A stretch of 64,000 nt of DNA from Proteles cristata cristata (lineage: Eukaryota; Chordata; Mammalia; Carnivora; Hyaenidae). Each line of letters starts with the position of its first letter. Positions within the stretch are counted from its first letter, which is position 1. The position numbers and the translations under genes are program-made. Under the pieces are notes generated by a model. It saw only the letters and a program-made list of their open reading frames with translations, ran no database searches and was not told the origin of the DNA. Of this stretch, positions 22,401 through 33,815 are shown in pieces. Location of the stretch: assembly GCA_017311185.1 (NCBI GenBank), contig JAESUZ010000990.1, forward strand, positions 124,001-188,000, read 5' to 3'.

Positions 22401-22714
22401 TTATGATTCCTATTGAGGGACAAGTTCCTCAACATTTTATATCTTACATATTTATTAGATTGACTATATTTATGTATCAGTTTTCATATTAATACTAATA
22501 TAAAAGTAACTCTTAGGAAAGAAAAGAAAAACACATATTTGAGGAAGAGTAAGTTTTGTGTATGTTTGAATGTGTGTGTTCACATGTGCTATTATTATTG
22601 TATGCATCATTAATAATATGCATTAATAACATACTATATTTGAATGGCAATATATAGTAGTCCTTTGTAGGAGTATGTCAGAACCACAATATGTGGATTT
22701 GAATTAAAATCCAT
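22401..22714. other. Unassigned AT-rich sequence
   Basis: Nothing recognised. Confidence 0.5.
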
Positions 22715-22759
22715 CACTTTTTAGCTTTTTATTTAAAAAATTTTTTTGTTTTTATTTCT

Positions 22760-22790
<31 letters not shown>

Positions 22791-22978
22791 CAAGAACAGG
22801 GGAGGGTCAGAGAGAGAGGGAGATACAGAATCTGAAACAGGCTCCAGGCTCTGAGCTAGCTGTCAGCAGAAAGCCTGATGCGGGGCTCCAATCCACAAAC
22901 CATGATATCAGGACCTGAGCCGAAGTTGGACGCTTAACCGGCTAAGACACCCAGGCACCCCACTCCTTAGCTTTTTAA
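22715..22978 (-). mobile_element. CAN SINE with target duplications
   Basis: Body 22733-22960 with a (GA)n expansion at 22760-22787. Flanks CACTTTTTAGCTTTTTA and CACTCCTTAGCTTTTTA differ at two bases. Confidence 0.94.
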
Positions 22979-23024
22979 ACCTAGACTATTTAATACATCT
23001 ATACAATGAAGTTAAAAATCTATT

Positions 23025-23250
23025 GGGGCTCCTGGGTGGCTTAGTCGGTTAAGTGTCCGACTTTCGCTTGGGTCATGATCTCGCTGTTCGTGGGTTCGGG
23101 TCCCGCGTCGGGCTCTGTGTTGACTGTCAGCTCAGAGCCTGGAGCCTGTTTCAGAGTCTGTGACTCCCTCTCTCTCTGACCCTCCCCTGCTCATGCTGTC
23201 TCTCTCTCTCTCTCTCCTAGAAATAAATAAAAAACATTAAAAAAATATAC
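23025..23250 (+). mobile_element. Feline CAN SINE, subfamily B
   Basis: GGGGCTCCTGGGTGGCTTAG head, TTTCGCTTGGGTCATG and CTAGAAATAAATAAAAAACA tail. The B box carries a change (GGTTCGGGTCCC). Target repeat is weak (AAAAATCTATT / AAAAATATACA). Confidence 0.95.
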
Positions 23251-23644
23251 ATATATCAACTTATTCAATTTATTGTGAAAGTCAATAGGATAACCTTTCT
23301 TAAACCACAGAAGCAATTAGAGGAATTTGAATGATATAGATTTTTATTATTTCATTTTTTAAAATTATATGTTACCTGAGAATGCTATGTTTGTAAGGAA
23401 AACAACCTAATATAATTATAATTTAGAGGAATATTTAGTAAATAAAGAGGCATACTCCAAGTGCATAAAACAATAAAATGACCTCCTGATTTAAACATTT
23501 TTGAAAAAAGGGTAAAAATCATCCTGGTAAAATGGCCATATGTGTAATGGTCCAATTTGAATTTTTCTTAGTTATACTTTTTTTTAGACTGAACATTTTG
23601 GAATTAGGAATATTATATGAAGATATTCTGAATCCATTTGCAGT

Positions 23645-23860
23645 CAGGGATTTCAATGTGTTTTCCACACTGTGGTAAGAGCAATCTTGCTAAATTCAAA
23701 ACCAGAATATTTCCCTTACTATTTAATTGTTCTAGCTTTTTTACAATCCATGCAGATATTCTGGAATACTCTTCCATTATATATTTTCAAGACTGGCTCT
23801 ATATGGTCAGACACTTCTCAGCTCCAAGGTCATGAACTCACGTATAAGTCAGACTACTCA
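23645..23860 (+). mobile_element. Possible L2 LINE fragment
   Basis: TGGTAAGAGCAATCTTGCTA and ATTCTGGAATACTCTTCCAT, then CTCAGCTCCAAGGTCATGA echo the L2 3' region in order, at high divergence. Confidence 0.4.
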
Positions 23861-24191
23861 GTGTAAATGGTTAATGACAGTAATTTGAATAAATGGACTT
23901 ATTAATTTTCTAGATTTTAAAATATTATACTTTGGGATGTTAATATCTTTCAAATTAACTGAAATATTCCATTATGCGCAAAGTCCTAAATATGTTTCAA
24001 ATTATATCAATAAAAACCATTCTGCAATTCTTTATTTTTTGTCATTAAAATATAATAATGTTATATATTGTATTATTTAATTCTACTTAATAGTATATAA
24101 TTAAACTTACATTTTTCTTTAATATTTTCTATATTTTAGAAAACTATTCTTAGTTGTAATTTTTTCAAATAATTTTATTAATATTGTGCTT
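23861..24191. other. Unassigned, very AT-rich
   Basis: Nothing recognised. Confidence 0.5.
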
Positions 24192-24428
24192 GATATTTAT
24201 ATTTAAAATTTTTTTAATGTTTTATTTATTTATGAGAGAGAGAGAGAAAGTGAGCAGGAGAGAGTCAGAGAGAGAGGGAGACACAGAATGTGAAGCAGGC
24301 TCCAGGCTCTGAGCTGTCAGCACAGAGCCCGACGCGGGGCTTGAACCCACAAACCGTGAGATCCTGACTTGAGCTGAAGTCGGATGTTTAACTGACTGAG
24401 CCACCCAAGAACCCCGATATTTATATTT
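24192..24428 (-). mobile_element. CAN SINE, A type, with perfect target duplications
   Basis: Body 24205-24415. GATATTTATATTT repeats at 24192-24204 and 24416-24428. The head keeps GACGCGGGGC. Confidence 0.96.
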
Positions 24429-24765
24429 TATTAGCCATTTAAATGTTTACATATGTGAATCTTTCAACTGGGCATATTTGCCTTTTTTAGATATTTGTTG
24501 AATGAAAATACAAATGGATAAAATAACTTTTTTATGGTACCGAATTCTTTCATGTGTTGGCAATAAATATTATAATCACATTTTCATAATTTACCATTAA
24601 TTTCTGGTGTTTCAAAATTCTTTGAAGCCAAATCTATCACTTTTCAAACTTATAGTTATTTTGTATTTTGTTCAAAACTGCATTCTTAGCCAAAAATTGA
24701 AGAAATATCAACCTGTATTTGGTTTCATTCTTTTGTGATTTATATTTTTACCTTAGTATTTAATT
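24429..24765. other. Unassigned AT-rich sequence
   Basis: Nothing recognised between two SINEs. Confidence 0.5.
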
Positions 24766-25004
24766 GAAATTCTGTTTTAGGGGCACCTGGGTGGTGCAGT
24801 AGGTTAAGCATCCACTGCGGCTCAGGTCATGATCTCACGGTTTGTGTGTTGGAGCCCCGCATCGGGCTCTGTGCTGACAGCTGGCTCAGAGCCTGGAGCT
24901 TGTCTTCGGATTCTGATCTCCCTCTTTATCTGACCCTCCCCTGCTCACGCTGTCTCTATCTCTCTTTCAAAAATAAATTAAAAAAAAAAAGAAATTCTGT
25001 TTTA
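24766..25004 (+). mobile_element. CAN SINE, A type, with perfect target duplications
   Basis: Body 24780-24990. GAAATTCTGTTTTA repeats at 24766-24779 and 24991-25004 are identical. Confidence 0.97.
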
Positions 25005-25927
25005 AATTAAGAACTCATTCTAGGCTATAAAATGTTTTATTGTTTTTTTTTTTTGTATGGTAACTTCTGGTATGAAAACAATTTTTATATATAATTATAT
25101 TAGTACATATTTTGTTTACTGCCCATGGTGTTGAAGCTATGACATTATTTCTAATTATAGTTGCAGTTTGTTTTTTGGCTTGTTATTTATTGTTCCTATA
25201 GCTTTTGTTATTTTATATCTATAATAAAACATTAAAAATAGTGATATTTGTGATCCTCAGTAATAAAGTTAACCACATCTAAGTGACACATTTATTATAT
25301 TGACCAAAATATCTAGAACAACATAAGTAATGGACAATATTGAAACAATGATGCTAGCAGTGTTCCAAATTTCAAATGGAATAACCCTAATATGTGTTTC
25401 ACCGTTAATTCTGATATTGGCCAATGGTTAAAAATTGGGTGTGTATGTGTGCTCAATAAAATTAAACAATTGCAGTAATAACCCATGGTAATGCATCTAT
25501 AAATATGAGAAAATGTTTTTAACCTTGGTTTCTACTGGAATTAATTGTGGGATTTTATTGAATATAATTTTTTCACTAATTGTAATTTTATAAGCTTTTA
25601 CATTGAGATGATATGATTTCAGACAAAAGAAAATCTATTTTACCTTTGAAGAGAGGCTCACTGTAAAATTTTAAGGACCTTAGGTTCTAAGGACCTATTT
25701 GGAAAACTTGACTCCAGTGCACACTTCTCATTTGCTAGATAAATAAACTCAATTCTAGAAAGGTTAAATAATTTGTCTCCTGTGCACGAGGATCATTGCA
25801 AAAGAGATACTTCTGATTTAATTCTCCCATCAATCTCTTGCATGATGTGGATAAGACCCTAATTTTTTACCCTCATTTTAATGCTTTGCTAAAATGAGAC
25901 CTATAGCAGTAAACAGATGTGCCTAGC
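25005..25927. other. Mostly unassigned; possible MIR at 25725-25860
   Basis: TTGCTAGATAAATAAACTCA and GAAAGGTTAAATAATTTGTC resemble MIR in reverse, weakly. Otherwise AT-rich with no gene. Confidence 0.35.
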
Positions 25928-26229
25928 TTAGGGTTCTCCAGTGAAACAGATCAATAGGATATATCTAAAAGGAGATTTGTTATAGGAATTAGTTCATGTA
26001 ATTATAGAGGCTGGGAAGCTTCAAGAACTCTAAATGCAAATTGGAGAACCAGGAAAACCAGTGGTGTGATTCAGTCCAAATCCAGAGGCCTCAAAATCAG
26101 TGGTGTAAGTCCAAGTCTGAAAGAAACGTTAAGAAATGCATAAGTCCTGTTCTGTGACCTGAAGGCCCTAAAACCTGGAAAAGAAGTTTCAGGGTAGAGG
26201 AAGAGGGTTGTCTTAGCTCAAGAAGAGAG

Positions 26230-26444
26230 AGGAGAGCCTCGGTGGCTTAGTCTCTAAAACATCTGACTTTGGCTCAGGTCATGATCTCACAGTTCTTGAG
26301 TTTGAGCCCCACATTGGGCTCTGTGCTGACAGCTCCAACCATAAAGCCTACTTTGAATTCCGTGTCTCCCTCTCTCTCTCTGCCCCTCTTGGCTTTCTCT
26401 TTCTGTCTCTCTCTCTTAAAAAATGAAAAAATATTAAAATTTTT
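26230..26444 (+). mobile_element. CAN SINE, A type
   Basis: GGAGAGCCTCGGTGGCTTAG head, tail ending in AAAATTTTTAAAAAATAG. It lies in the ancient repeat. Its tail became the target of the next SINE. Confidence 0.9.
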
Positions 26445-26686
26445 AAAAAATAGGAGAGAAATTGGGGCGCCTGGGTTGCTTAGTCGGTTAAGCGTCCGAC
26501 TTTCGCTTGGGTCATGATCTCGTGGTTCGTGGGTTCGAGCCCCGCGTCGGGCTCTGTGCTGACTGCCAGCTCAGAGCCTGGAGCTGTTTCAGTCTGTGAC
26601 TCCCTCTCTCTGACCCTCCCCTGCTCATGCTGTCTCTCTCTCTCCTAGAAATAAATAAAAAAACATTAAAAAAAATAGGAGAGAAA
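26445..26686 (+). mobile_element. Feline CAN SINE, subfamily B, with perfect target duplications
   Basis: Body 26464-26669. AAAAAATAGGAGAGAAA occurs at 26445-26461 and 26670-26686. It inserted at the A-rich tail of the preceding A-type SINE. The B box is intact (GGTTCGAGCCC). Confidence 0.96.
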
Positions 26687-26915
26687 AAAATGCACCCTTC
26701 CTCTACCTCTTTGTTCTATACAAGCTCTCAGCAGACTGGGTAATACCCATCTTCCTTGGTGACAGCGATCTTCTTTACTTAGTTCACTGATTCAGATGCT
26801 AATCTCTTTCAGAAACACTCCTGTGTGCAAATCCAGAAATAATGTTTTACCAGCTATCTGGGCATCCCTTTGACCAGTCAAGCTGACACATGAAATTAAC
26901 CAGTGCTGTGCCTTA

Positions 26916-27846
26916 GGACATTCACTGTATTTGAATTGAGACATGGCTAAAATATGTTTCTAGAATGGTGCTTTGATTATCTTTCCACTTCAACACTATA
27001 CCACAGTATATAGGCAGATTGATGGAGGGAGTGTTCTTTCTTATTGCAACATTCAAACTTACTGTGTCACAGTTGCTACTTTTTCCTAATCAAGTCTCTG
27101 AAATGAATAGAACAGCTGTAAGCATTATTTCTCTGAATTGACTATCACCTTCACAGCGTGTGATATGAGATCCCTTTGCCCTGTAGGAAAATGTCAAGAA
27201 TTCATAACCATTTTCAGATTCTTGTCACCTTTGTTATCCAGCAACCGAGGCACTGTCATCTTGTCAGCCATGTCGATCCCTCTTTTTCTAACAACACTGC
27301 GATCGTCACTTTCCTGACAGACATCTTAGAAAATTCACATGCTTGCCAAATTTTAGACTGGGTAACTTTAAAACCCAAGTGTTTGGAAGAAGTACCATTC
27401 TAAACTACAGTAGTGGACAAAATGCACCTCTTGCCTTAGTAACAACGGTTCAGAGTAGCTCTGTGTCTTCAGAAAACTGTGGAGGCTGGCAGAAGCTGGA
27501 GCCTAAAATGCTGAAAACAAATCAGCAGTTTTGGATCAGGAAGGCTCTGCTGATATTGCTTCAGTGGAATAGCCAGGCATGCATTTCAAATTCAGACTCT
27601 GTGATGTTATGACCTAGATTATTTCAACTAATGTTTATGTGCCATCTAATACATTACCCATTTTTACACATACAACAATACATGTTTTGCACTTACAGTA
27701 AGTCCATACAACAACAATTGCTGTTTCTTAACATTTATCCTCCATATGAGTATGGGTCCAGCAGCTAATTGTATGTCCAAAGGGAGAAACTGAACATTTA
27801 CTAAAGAAATCACCTGAATAGATAGGGCTAGGTTTAAGAAAAACCT
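26916..27846. other. Unassigned sequence
   Basis: Short frames at 27176-27403 and 27343-27612 show no domain. GC is slightly higher than surroundings. Neither gene nor repeat is supported. Confidence 0.4.
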
Positions 27847-28030
27847 ATAGGGAGGTGGGTGCAGGGATGGGCTAAATGGGTGATGAGTATTCAGTAGGGC
27901 ACTTGTTAGGATGAGTACTGGATAGTGTATATAAGTGATGAATCACTAAATTCCACACCAGAAACTAATGTACAGTGTATTTTAGCTAACTGGAGTTTAA
28001 ATAAGAACTGAGGGAAAAAAACAAAACAAA
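27847..28030 (+). mobile_element. Carnivore L1 3' UTR fragment
   Basis: GGGATGGGCTAAATGGGTGA, AGGGCACTTGTTAGGATGAG and AGTGATGAATCACTAAATTC match the same 3' UTR as the L1 at 12180-12350. An A/C-rich tail follows. Only the final 180 bp is present. Confidence 0.9.
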
Positions 28031-28394
28031 AACATAAGAGATGTTGACGAAACCCAGGTCATGGTCACTACTAGGCCTGTAAGTGCTAGTGAAGGGAATG
28101 GTTGCAGGCACCCAGAAGGACCTGTAGCTTTTGGAGGGGGCATCCTAACAAAAAATTCAGCCTTATCAGTCTTCAGCCTGCGAGAGTCAGAAGCAAGGTT
28201 GTAAACATCAGACTTCCATTATTTTCCATTATTTTCCTACTGGTACCTACTACTCACTGAAATCAACAGAAAGTCAGAAGGTCAAGATACTTGGTTGGTT
28301 CATTCCATAAATATCAACCTTCAAACGCACAGAGCAAATGAGAGGAGAGGAATGGAGAGTAGATCTGGACAAGCAAATGGAGAATATCCAGCAT
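28031..28394. other. Unassigned sequence
   Basis: Nothing recognised. Confidence 0.45.
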
Positions 28395-28545
28395 ATCCTA
28401 TTTCACAAAAGAAGTAAGTGACTTTGTAGAGGTTTAATAACTTGCCTTAGGTGAATAAGCACGTAGTTGCTGAGATGCAATTTAATTCAATATCTTCCAA
28501 CATGATGGCTCGTGCTTTTGCTCCTATGCTAATATTATGCCATTT
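28395..28545 (-). mobile_element. MIR SINE remnant
   Basis: ATTTCACAAAAGAAGTAAGT, GTTTAATAACTTGCCTTAGG and GCTGAGATGCAATTTAATTC follow the reverse complement of MIR. Confidence 0.65.
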
Positions 28546-28767
28546 CTCATTAAAAAGGAATTTATTCACTCCACTTTTCCTTTTCTGCAACACAGACTCT
28601 TATTTTAGTTGAAGTTAAAGGAGCACAAATATAGTGTAATAAATGCTTATTTTAGCAGCATGACTAAAGTTACTCTCTGTCTCCTTAAACCAATCAATTC
28701 TTCTTCAGAGAACCTTAAATATACATGTACATTCCAATACACTCATTACTGAGTTTACATATAATAT

Positions 28768-29010
28768 ATGTTGATCTTGGGGTGCCTGGGTGGCTCAGTT
28801 AATTAAGTGACAGACTCTTGATTTCAGCTTAGGTCATGATGTCACAGTTTGTCAGATCAAGCCCTTCATCACTCTGTAAGCTGACAGTGCGGAGTCTGTT
28901 TGGGATTCTTCTCTCACTTTCTATACCCCTTCTTGGCATGTGCACGCTCTCTCTCTCTATCTTTCCCCCTCATTCAAAATAATAAATAAACATTTAAAAT
29001 GTGTTGATCC
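28768..29010 (+). mobile_element. Older CAN SINE with imperfect target duplications
   Basis: Body 28779-28998 with the older TGACTCTTGATTTCAGCTTAG head variant and GCGGAGTCTGTTTGGGATTC centre. Flanks TATGTTGATCTT and TGTGTTGATCCT. Confidence 0.92.
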
Positions 29011-29011
29011 T

Positions 29012-30715
29012 GATAAATACTTAGTACTCCTTAAAGATATATTATTAAACTGTTTCAAAATATACATAGAATTTATCAGTAGCAAACACCTACATGGAAA
29101 GAATGGATAAAAATATCCTCATAAAGTATTTTATAATAAAATATTTTTCACTTAAATATTCTCTCAAAGTACTATTGTAAATTATATAAGCTAACATTCA
29201 ATCATTTATTTCTATTTGCAGCAAATAGAAAAGTGGAAATTCATGTCACGAGTCATGTTGTTTAATATCGTTCAACAAAAATTTAAGACATTTTCCTTTT
29301 TTGGAAGGTAGATCTTCATGTTTTGATACAGTTCTTAAGCAGTGAATTGTACCTAGCATTTTTATAATATAGTTTTGTAGCAATATATTTTACCAAAGGG
29401 GCCAATAGTAACTTTTCAGAGAGACATAGAGTTTTAACATATAGATTGCCTTCCCAAAATCAGAAAATAAAAATATTGCCTTGGGAAGTGCTATTTCTCT
29501 TGTCTGTACAACAAGACTTTAAAAATAAGCACATACTTGAAGTTGATCCTGACTCCTTAGGCAGATCTTCAAGAAACCTTTCTGGCATGTAGGTTGCCAA
29601 GAGTTCAGTAGGTTACACTCCCAAAGTAAAACCGAAGTTAACAGACACTGGCAAATGAGCCACCTTAAAGGCAGGCAGCAGAAAACCTATTTGAATACTT
29701 TTCATCATTTCAGACTGGACTTAAGTTGGCAAATGAGATATTTAAGTTCAAAACTTGGCTAATATGGCCCTGTTAGTCTTCTGACATCTGCATCTAGGGA
29801 CACATGAACTCTGATTCATGACAAGTGGAATGTCCACAATGTCAGTGGACTTTGGGCATAATTATTGAGTATCCAATCAACAAATGCATTTTGAAATTAC
29901 TGAATGCCTTTGATAGTTCTTTTTCAAAATAGCCCTTCAACAACATTGTGTCTCTCAGAGACCTATATAGACAAGTTAAATATATAATAAAACATATAAT
30001 GGCAATATATAAAACAAATAAACACTGATTGCATTCCTTCCTTATAGGCATTACCTAGTTCCGTGGTACCTTTCTATCTAAGCATGATCACAAAAGGGAG
30101 CAGGGTGAGCAATTTGAGGTTGTTGGACTCATAAATTTCTCTCATTAATATTAACCAGGCAGTCTTGAAATTAGAGCTTCTTATTAACTTAAGTTTAGTA
30201 GTGAAAAAATTTCCATTCCAAAGAAATGAGTACGTAATAGTTAGATGAGAATCAGCATCTTTGTTCTGAAGGAGACAATGACTAATTTTGCCTGACTGGG
30301 GAGCAGAATCTCAGGGTGCAGGTACTATTTCTCAGTATACAAATGGAGAAAACACGTATATCCCCAGCTACTCCCATTCTATATACCCACTTACTACCAC
30401 CTGTTGGAATGTTAAAGCATCTGAGAAAATAAAACAACTTCATGACTTAATGGATATATTTTGGTCATCAAGATGCAGTAAACAGTAAGCTATTATAAAC
30501 ATTTGTTAATGGAGTTCCTGGTTGTACTGAGTCTAAATTTTCCCCAGTATTAAATTTAATTCATTAACTCATGAGACCACTGCTGTGTATGTTAACACTA
30601 AGTTCCAGAAATGACAAGTAACCTGTTGTAGATAAGGTAAAAAATATAGGCATTGTTTTGCCTGGAATAGTTCCAATTTATACCTCTTCCTCCATAAAAT
30701 GATAAATAATGTCCC
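29012..30715. other. Unassigned AT-rich sequence
   Basis: No gene, RNA or repeat family supported over about 1.7 kb. Confidence 0.45.
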
Positions 30716-30727
30716 CTTTCTCTCTTT

Positions 30728-31220
30728 TAAAATTTGTTTTAATGTTTAGTTATTTTTTTTTAATGTTTTATTTATTTCTAGAGAGAGAGAGAGAGAGAGA
30801 CAGCGTGAGCAGGGGAGGGTCAGAGAGAGGGAGTCACAGACTGGAAACAGGCTCCAGGCTCTGAGCTGGCAGTCAGCACAGAGCCCGACGCGGGGCCCGA
30901 ACCCACAAACCGCGAGATCATGACCCAAGCGAAAGTCGGACGCTTAACCGACTTAAGCCACCCAGGCGTCCCGTAATGTTTAGTTATTTTTAAGAGAGAG
31001 ACAGAGACAGAGAGAGAGACAGGGACAGAGAGAGAGACAGAAAGATAGAGAGAGACAGAGTGCAAGCAGGGAGGAGCAGAGAGCAGGAGGCACAGAATCT
31101 CAAGCAGGTTCCAGGCCTGAGCTGTCAGCACTGAGCCCGATATGGGGCTTGAGCTCATGAACCACGAGATCATGACCTGAGACGAAGTTGGATACTTACC
31201 TGACTGAGCCATGCTTGCTC
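30728..31220 (-). mobile_element. CAN SINE, A type, split by a B-type SINE
   Basis: The tail part is at 30728-30757 and the rest at 30992-31220. A (GA)n/GACAGA-rich expansion lies at 30993-31060. The B-type copy at 30758-30973 interrupts it close to the tail. Confidence 0.92.
30740..30991 (-). mobile_element. Feline CAN SINE, subfamily B, inserted in an A-type SINE
   Basis: Body 30758-30973. An 18-bp perfect direct repeat TAATGTTTAGTTATTTTT lies at 30740-30757 and 30974-30991. The duplicated sequence is A-type SINE tail, which fixes the order of insertion. Confidence 0.97.
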
Positions 31221-32550
31221 CTTGTTCTCTTAAAAGAGTTTCTATTTGGACAAACTACAAGGCCATCTTAATTACTGGGTGACTTAGAAAACAGATGCAA
31301 ATGTATTACTTTTATCATATTTTAAAAGAGGGAATAAACTTTAGAAAGGTGAATTTGTTTTCACTGTGGACTTCATTATGTACAGTAGGATTACATTTAC
31401 ATAGCCCATATATGTAAATACTGTGCATCACAAAAAGTTGGCATGATAATCTTAGATGTGCTCATTATTAACATAATGATATGATCCATTTGCCATTTAT
31501 ATAATTCTTTGAAATGAACAATGGCCAGCACCAAAATAACGGCAATAAAATGAATAAGCAAAAGATTATGCAAGACACTGTATGGTACTAAGCAATTTGC
31601 ATTTTTTCACTAGAGGACACATTCTTAATGTTGGTGGATTTTTAAAATATATTATCCAAACCAACAGCATAATTTAGTTTCTCAAGTATCTCATAGTTTT
31701 TGGCATTAACTTAAGAATTGCCAACCTGCTCATTTATGCTGTCTAAAAATCTAATTACCTGAAAGATTTTAATTTCAACTATGAGATTAGTTTTTTTGTT
31801 CTCATTTTCGTTTTTTCTCCCAAGGCTTTCATATGTACATATTTTTTAAAACTTCAGAGCTGGCCAGTGTACATCTACAATATATTTTTTGAGACATGAT
31901 ATTTAAAAAATAACTTTTGATTATTGTAAATGCCAATAAATATATATTTCAAATAAAGTTATTTTATCAAAATTTCTAGCTGATTCTCTTTTTCATAGGA
32001 TTTAGAGCAAAACTACTTTTCTTTATTCAAGTTTTTATTTAAATTTTAGGTAGTTAACATGACAACACTATTTTAACAAACATGACTTTTCCTTAAATTA
32101 AACAATAGCAGCCAGAATTTTTGAATGACATGTTTTGAAAATGGAACTGGTTTTGCTCAAAAATTATTTTAAATAATTTGAATTTTCCACTTTTAATCAT
32201 GACTTTAAAGCTGTTTTTTTAGAGCTAGCTCAAACTGACTTTGGAAGTTACACTCCCCGATTTACTAATTGATGAGATTAAATACTATTAAAGGAATTAA
32301 TAAGTATCCAGTAGAAGAATAATTTATAGAAGTACAAAAGGAAAAAAATAGATTGAACATATGAAGTAAAATCAGAACTGGAGTTTTTGAAAAAGCAATT
32401 AGCAAGACTAGATTATTCATAACTTAATGTGGGCAGAACATAGAATTTAAAAACAAGATAACATGTGTTCGCTGTTGCAGAGTCTTGCTAAAATTATGTA
32501 AAAGAATGATATGTGACATTTTGTTGCATTTTACTTAACTAGTAAGAGTC
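31221..32550. other. Unassigned AT-rich sequence
   Basis: Nothing recognised. Confidence 0.45.
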
Positions 32551-32742
32551 ACACACACACACACAATTTTATATATATATATATACATATATGTAATTGT
32601 GTATATATACACATATATACAAGCTCACATGTATATATATATAATTGTGAATATATACACATATATATACATGCTCATACACACACATATATATATAAAT
32701 GTGTATATATATATACACATATATATATACATGCTCATACAC
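32551..32742. repeat. CA/TA minisatellite with about 50-bp higher-order unit
   Basis: After a CA tract (32551-32566) and TA tract, three similar units begin near 32595, 32643 and 32697. Each has A.TTGTG/AATGTG, a TA/CA run, then AAGCTCACA or ATGCTCATAC. Frames here are repeat artefacts. Confidence 0.88.
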
Positions 32743-33554
32743 CCTCTCCCCATTATAAATTCTATTCAGAAAGACAAAGAAAATTACAATTCACAATTTG
32801 AATTAATTCTATGTTATTTCAATTAAAAATTCTTTGTAGTATGTACTAGCTCAAGACTAAAATGGGGTTGCCTAGTTTTTCATTCTAGAAAATCAATATA
32901 GTTCTATGGATGCAACTTTGCTATTCAGATCTTTAACTTGAAAGAGACTGTACTCAGCATTATGTCATGTTAATTCTTGCACTCCAGTAGACTCTTCATG
33001 CTGACTCAGATTTTACCAGAAATATATTGAATATACTTGCAGTTCATCAGTTTCAGCACACTTTAAGTCATTGGTCAAATGGAATGTTTGGCAAAACACA
33101 AGAAAACTGAAAGAATGCATACAGTGAGTAGTCCATGATAAGCATAAAAAGCATTGCTCAATATATAAAATAAGCTTCCAAACATGCCAAGTCACATCAA
33201 TATTTATAAAGTCTAGTGGAGCTTGAATGATATAGCAAAAAACCTCTTAAACAATTTGGATATTTTGTTTTTCTTTTTGAACAGAGAACATATAATTTTG
33301 GAATGTAACTGGCCAGATTATGGTAGAAATTTTCATGGGAAGTTTTATTTACCAGCAAGAAAAATGTAATAAATATGTTTTATGAAGCATCTGCATTATT
33401 TTCCTGGAGACTTGATGTCATGTGTGGATAGCTTTGTGAATTATTTTCAAAAGAGATTTGGTAAAGAGTCCACATAAATACAATACTTTCTGGATATTGG
33501 ATAATGCTAGCAAAATATTGCTTTTTTGATTTAATAATTAATGATTATATTTTT
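32743..33554. other. Unassigned AT-rich sequence
   Basis: Nothing recognised. Confidence 0.45.
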
Positions 33555-33815
33555 AAAGTGACACCTTTTTTTTAATCTTTTTTTAACATTTTTATTTATT
33601 TTTGAAAGAGAGAGAGAGAGAGAGAGAGACCACAAATGGGGGAGGGCGGAGAGAGACAGGGAGAACACAGAATCTGAAGTGGGCTTCCTGCTCTGAGCTG
33701 TCAGCACAGAGCCCAATGCAGGGTTCAAACTCAGGAACCATGAGATCCTTACTTACTCCAAAGTCAGATTCAGATGCTTCACCGACTGAGCCACCCAGGG
33801 GTGCCAAAAGTGACA
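33555..33815 (-). mobile_element. CAN SINE, A type, with target duplications
   Basis: Body 33564-33806. AAAGTGACA at 33555-33563 and 33807-33815. (GA)n expansion at 33606-33628. Confidence 0.95.

Larger units (their letters stand above)
25928..26915 (+). mobile_element. Ancient interspersed repeat split by two SINEs
   Basis: Starts AGGGTTCTCCAGTGAAACAG and continues ATTATAGAGGCTGGGAAGC. After the SINEs it resumes and ends AATAATGTTTTACCAGCTAT, CTGGGCATCC and AAGCTGACACATGAAATTAA. This is a common mammalian repeat consensus I recognise but cannot name with certainty (possibly an old L1 3' region). Confidence 0.6.

Noticed and set aside
27176..27612. Two overlapping frames of 75 and 89 codons
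   Set aside because: No recognised residues pattern, overlapping in different frames; neither supported as a gene.
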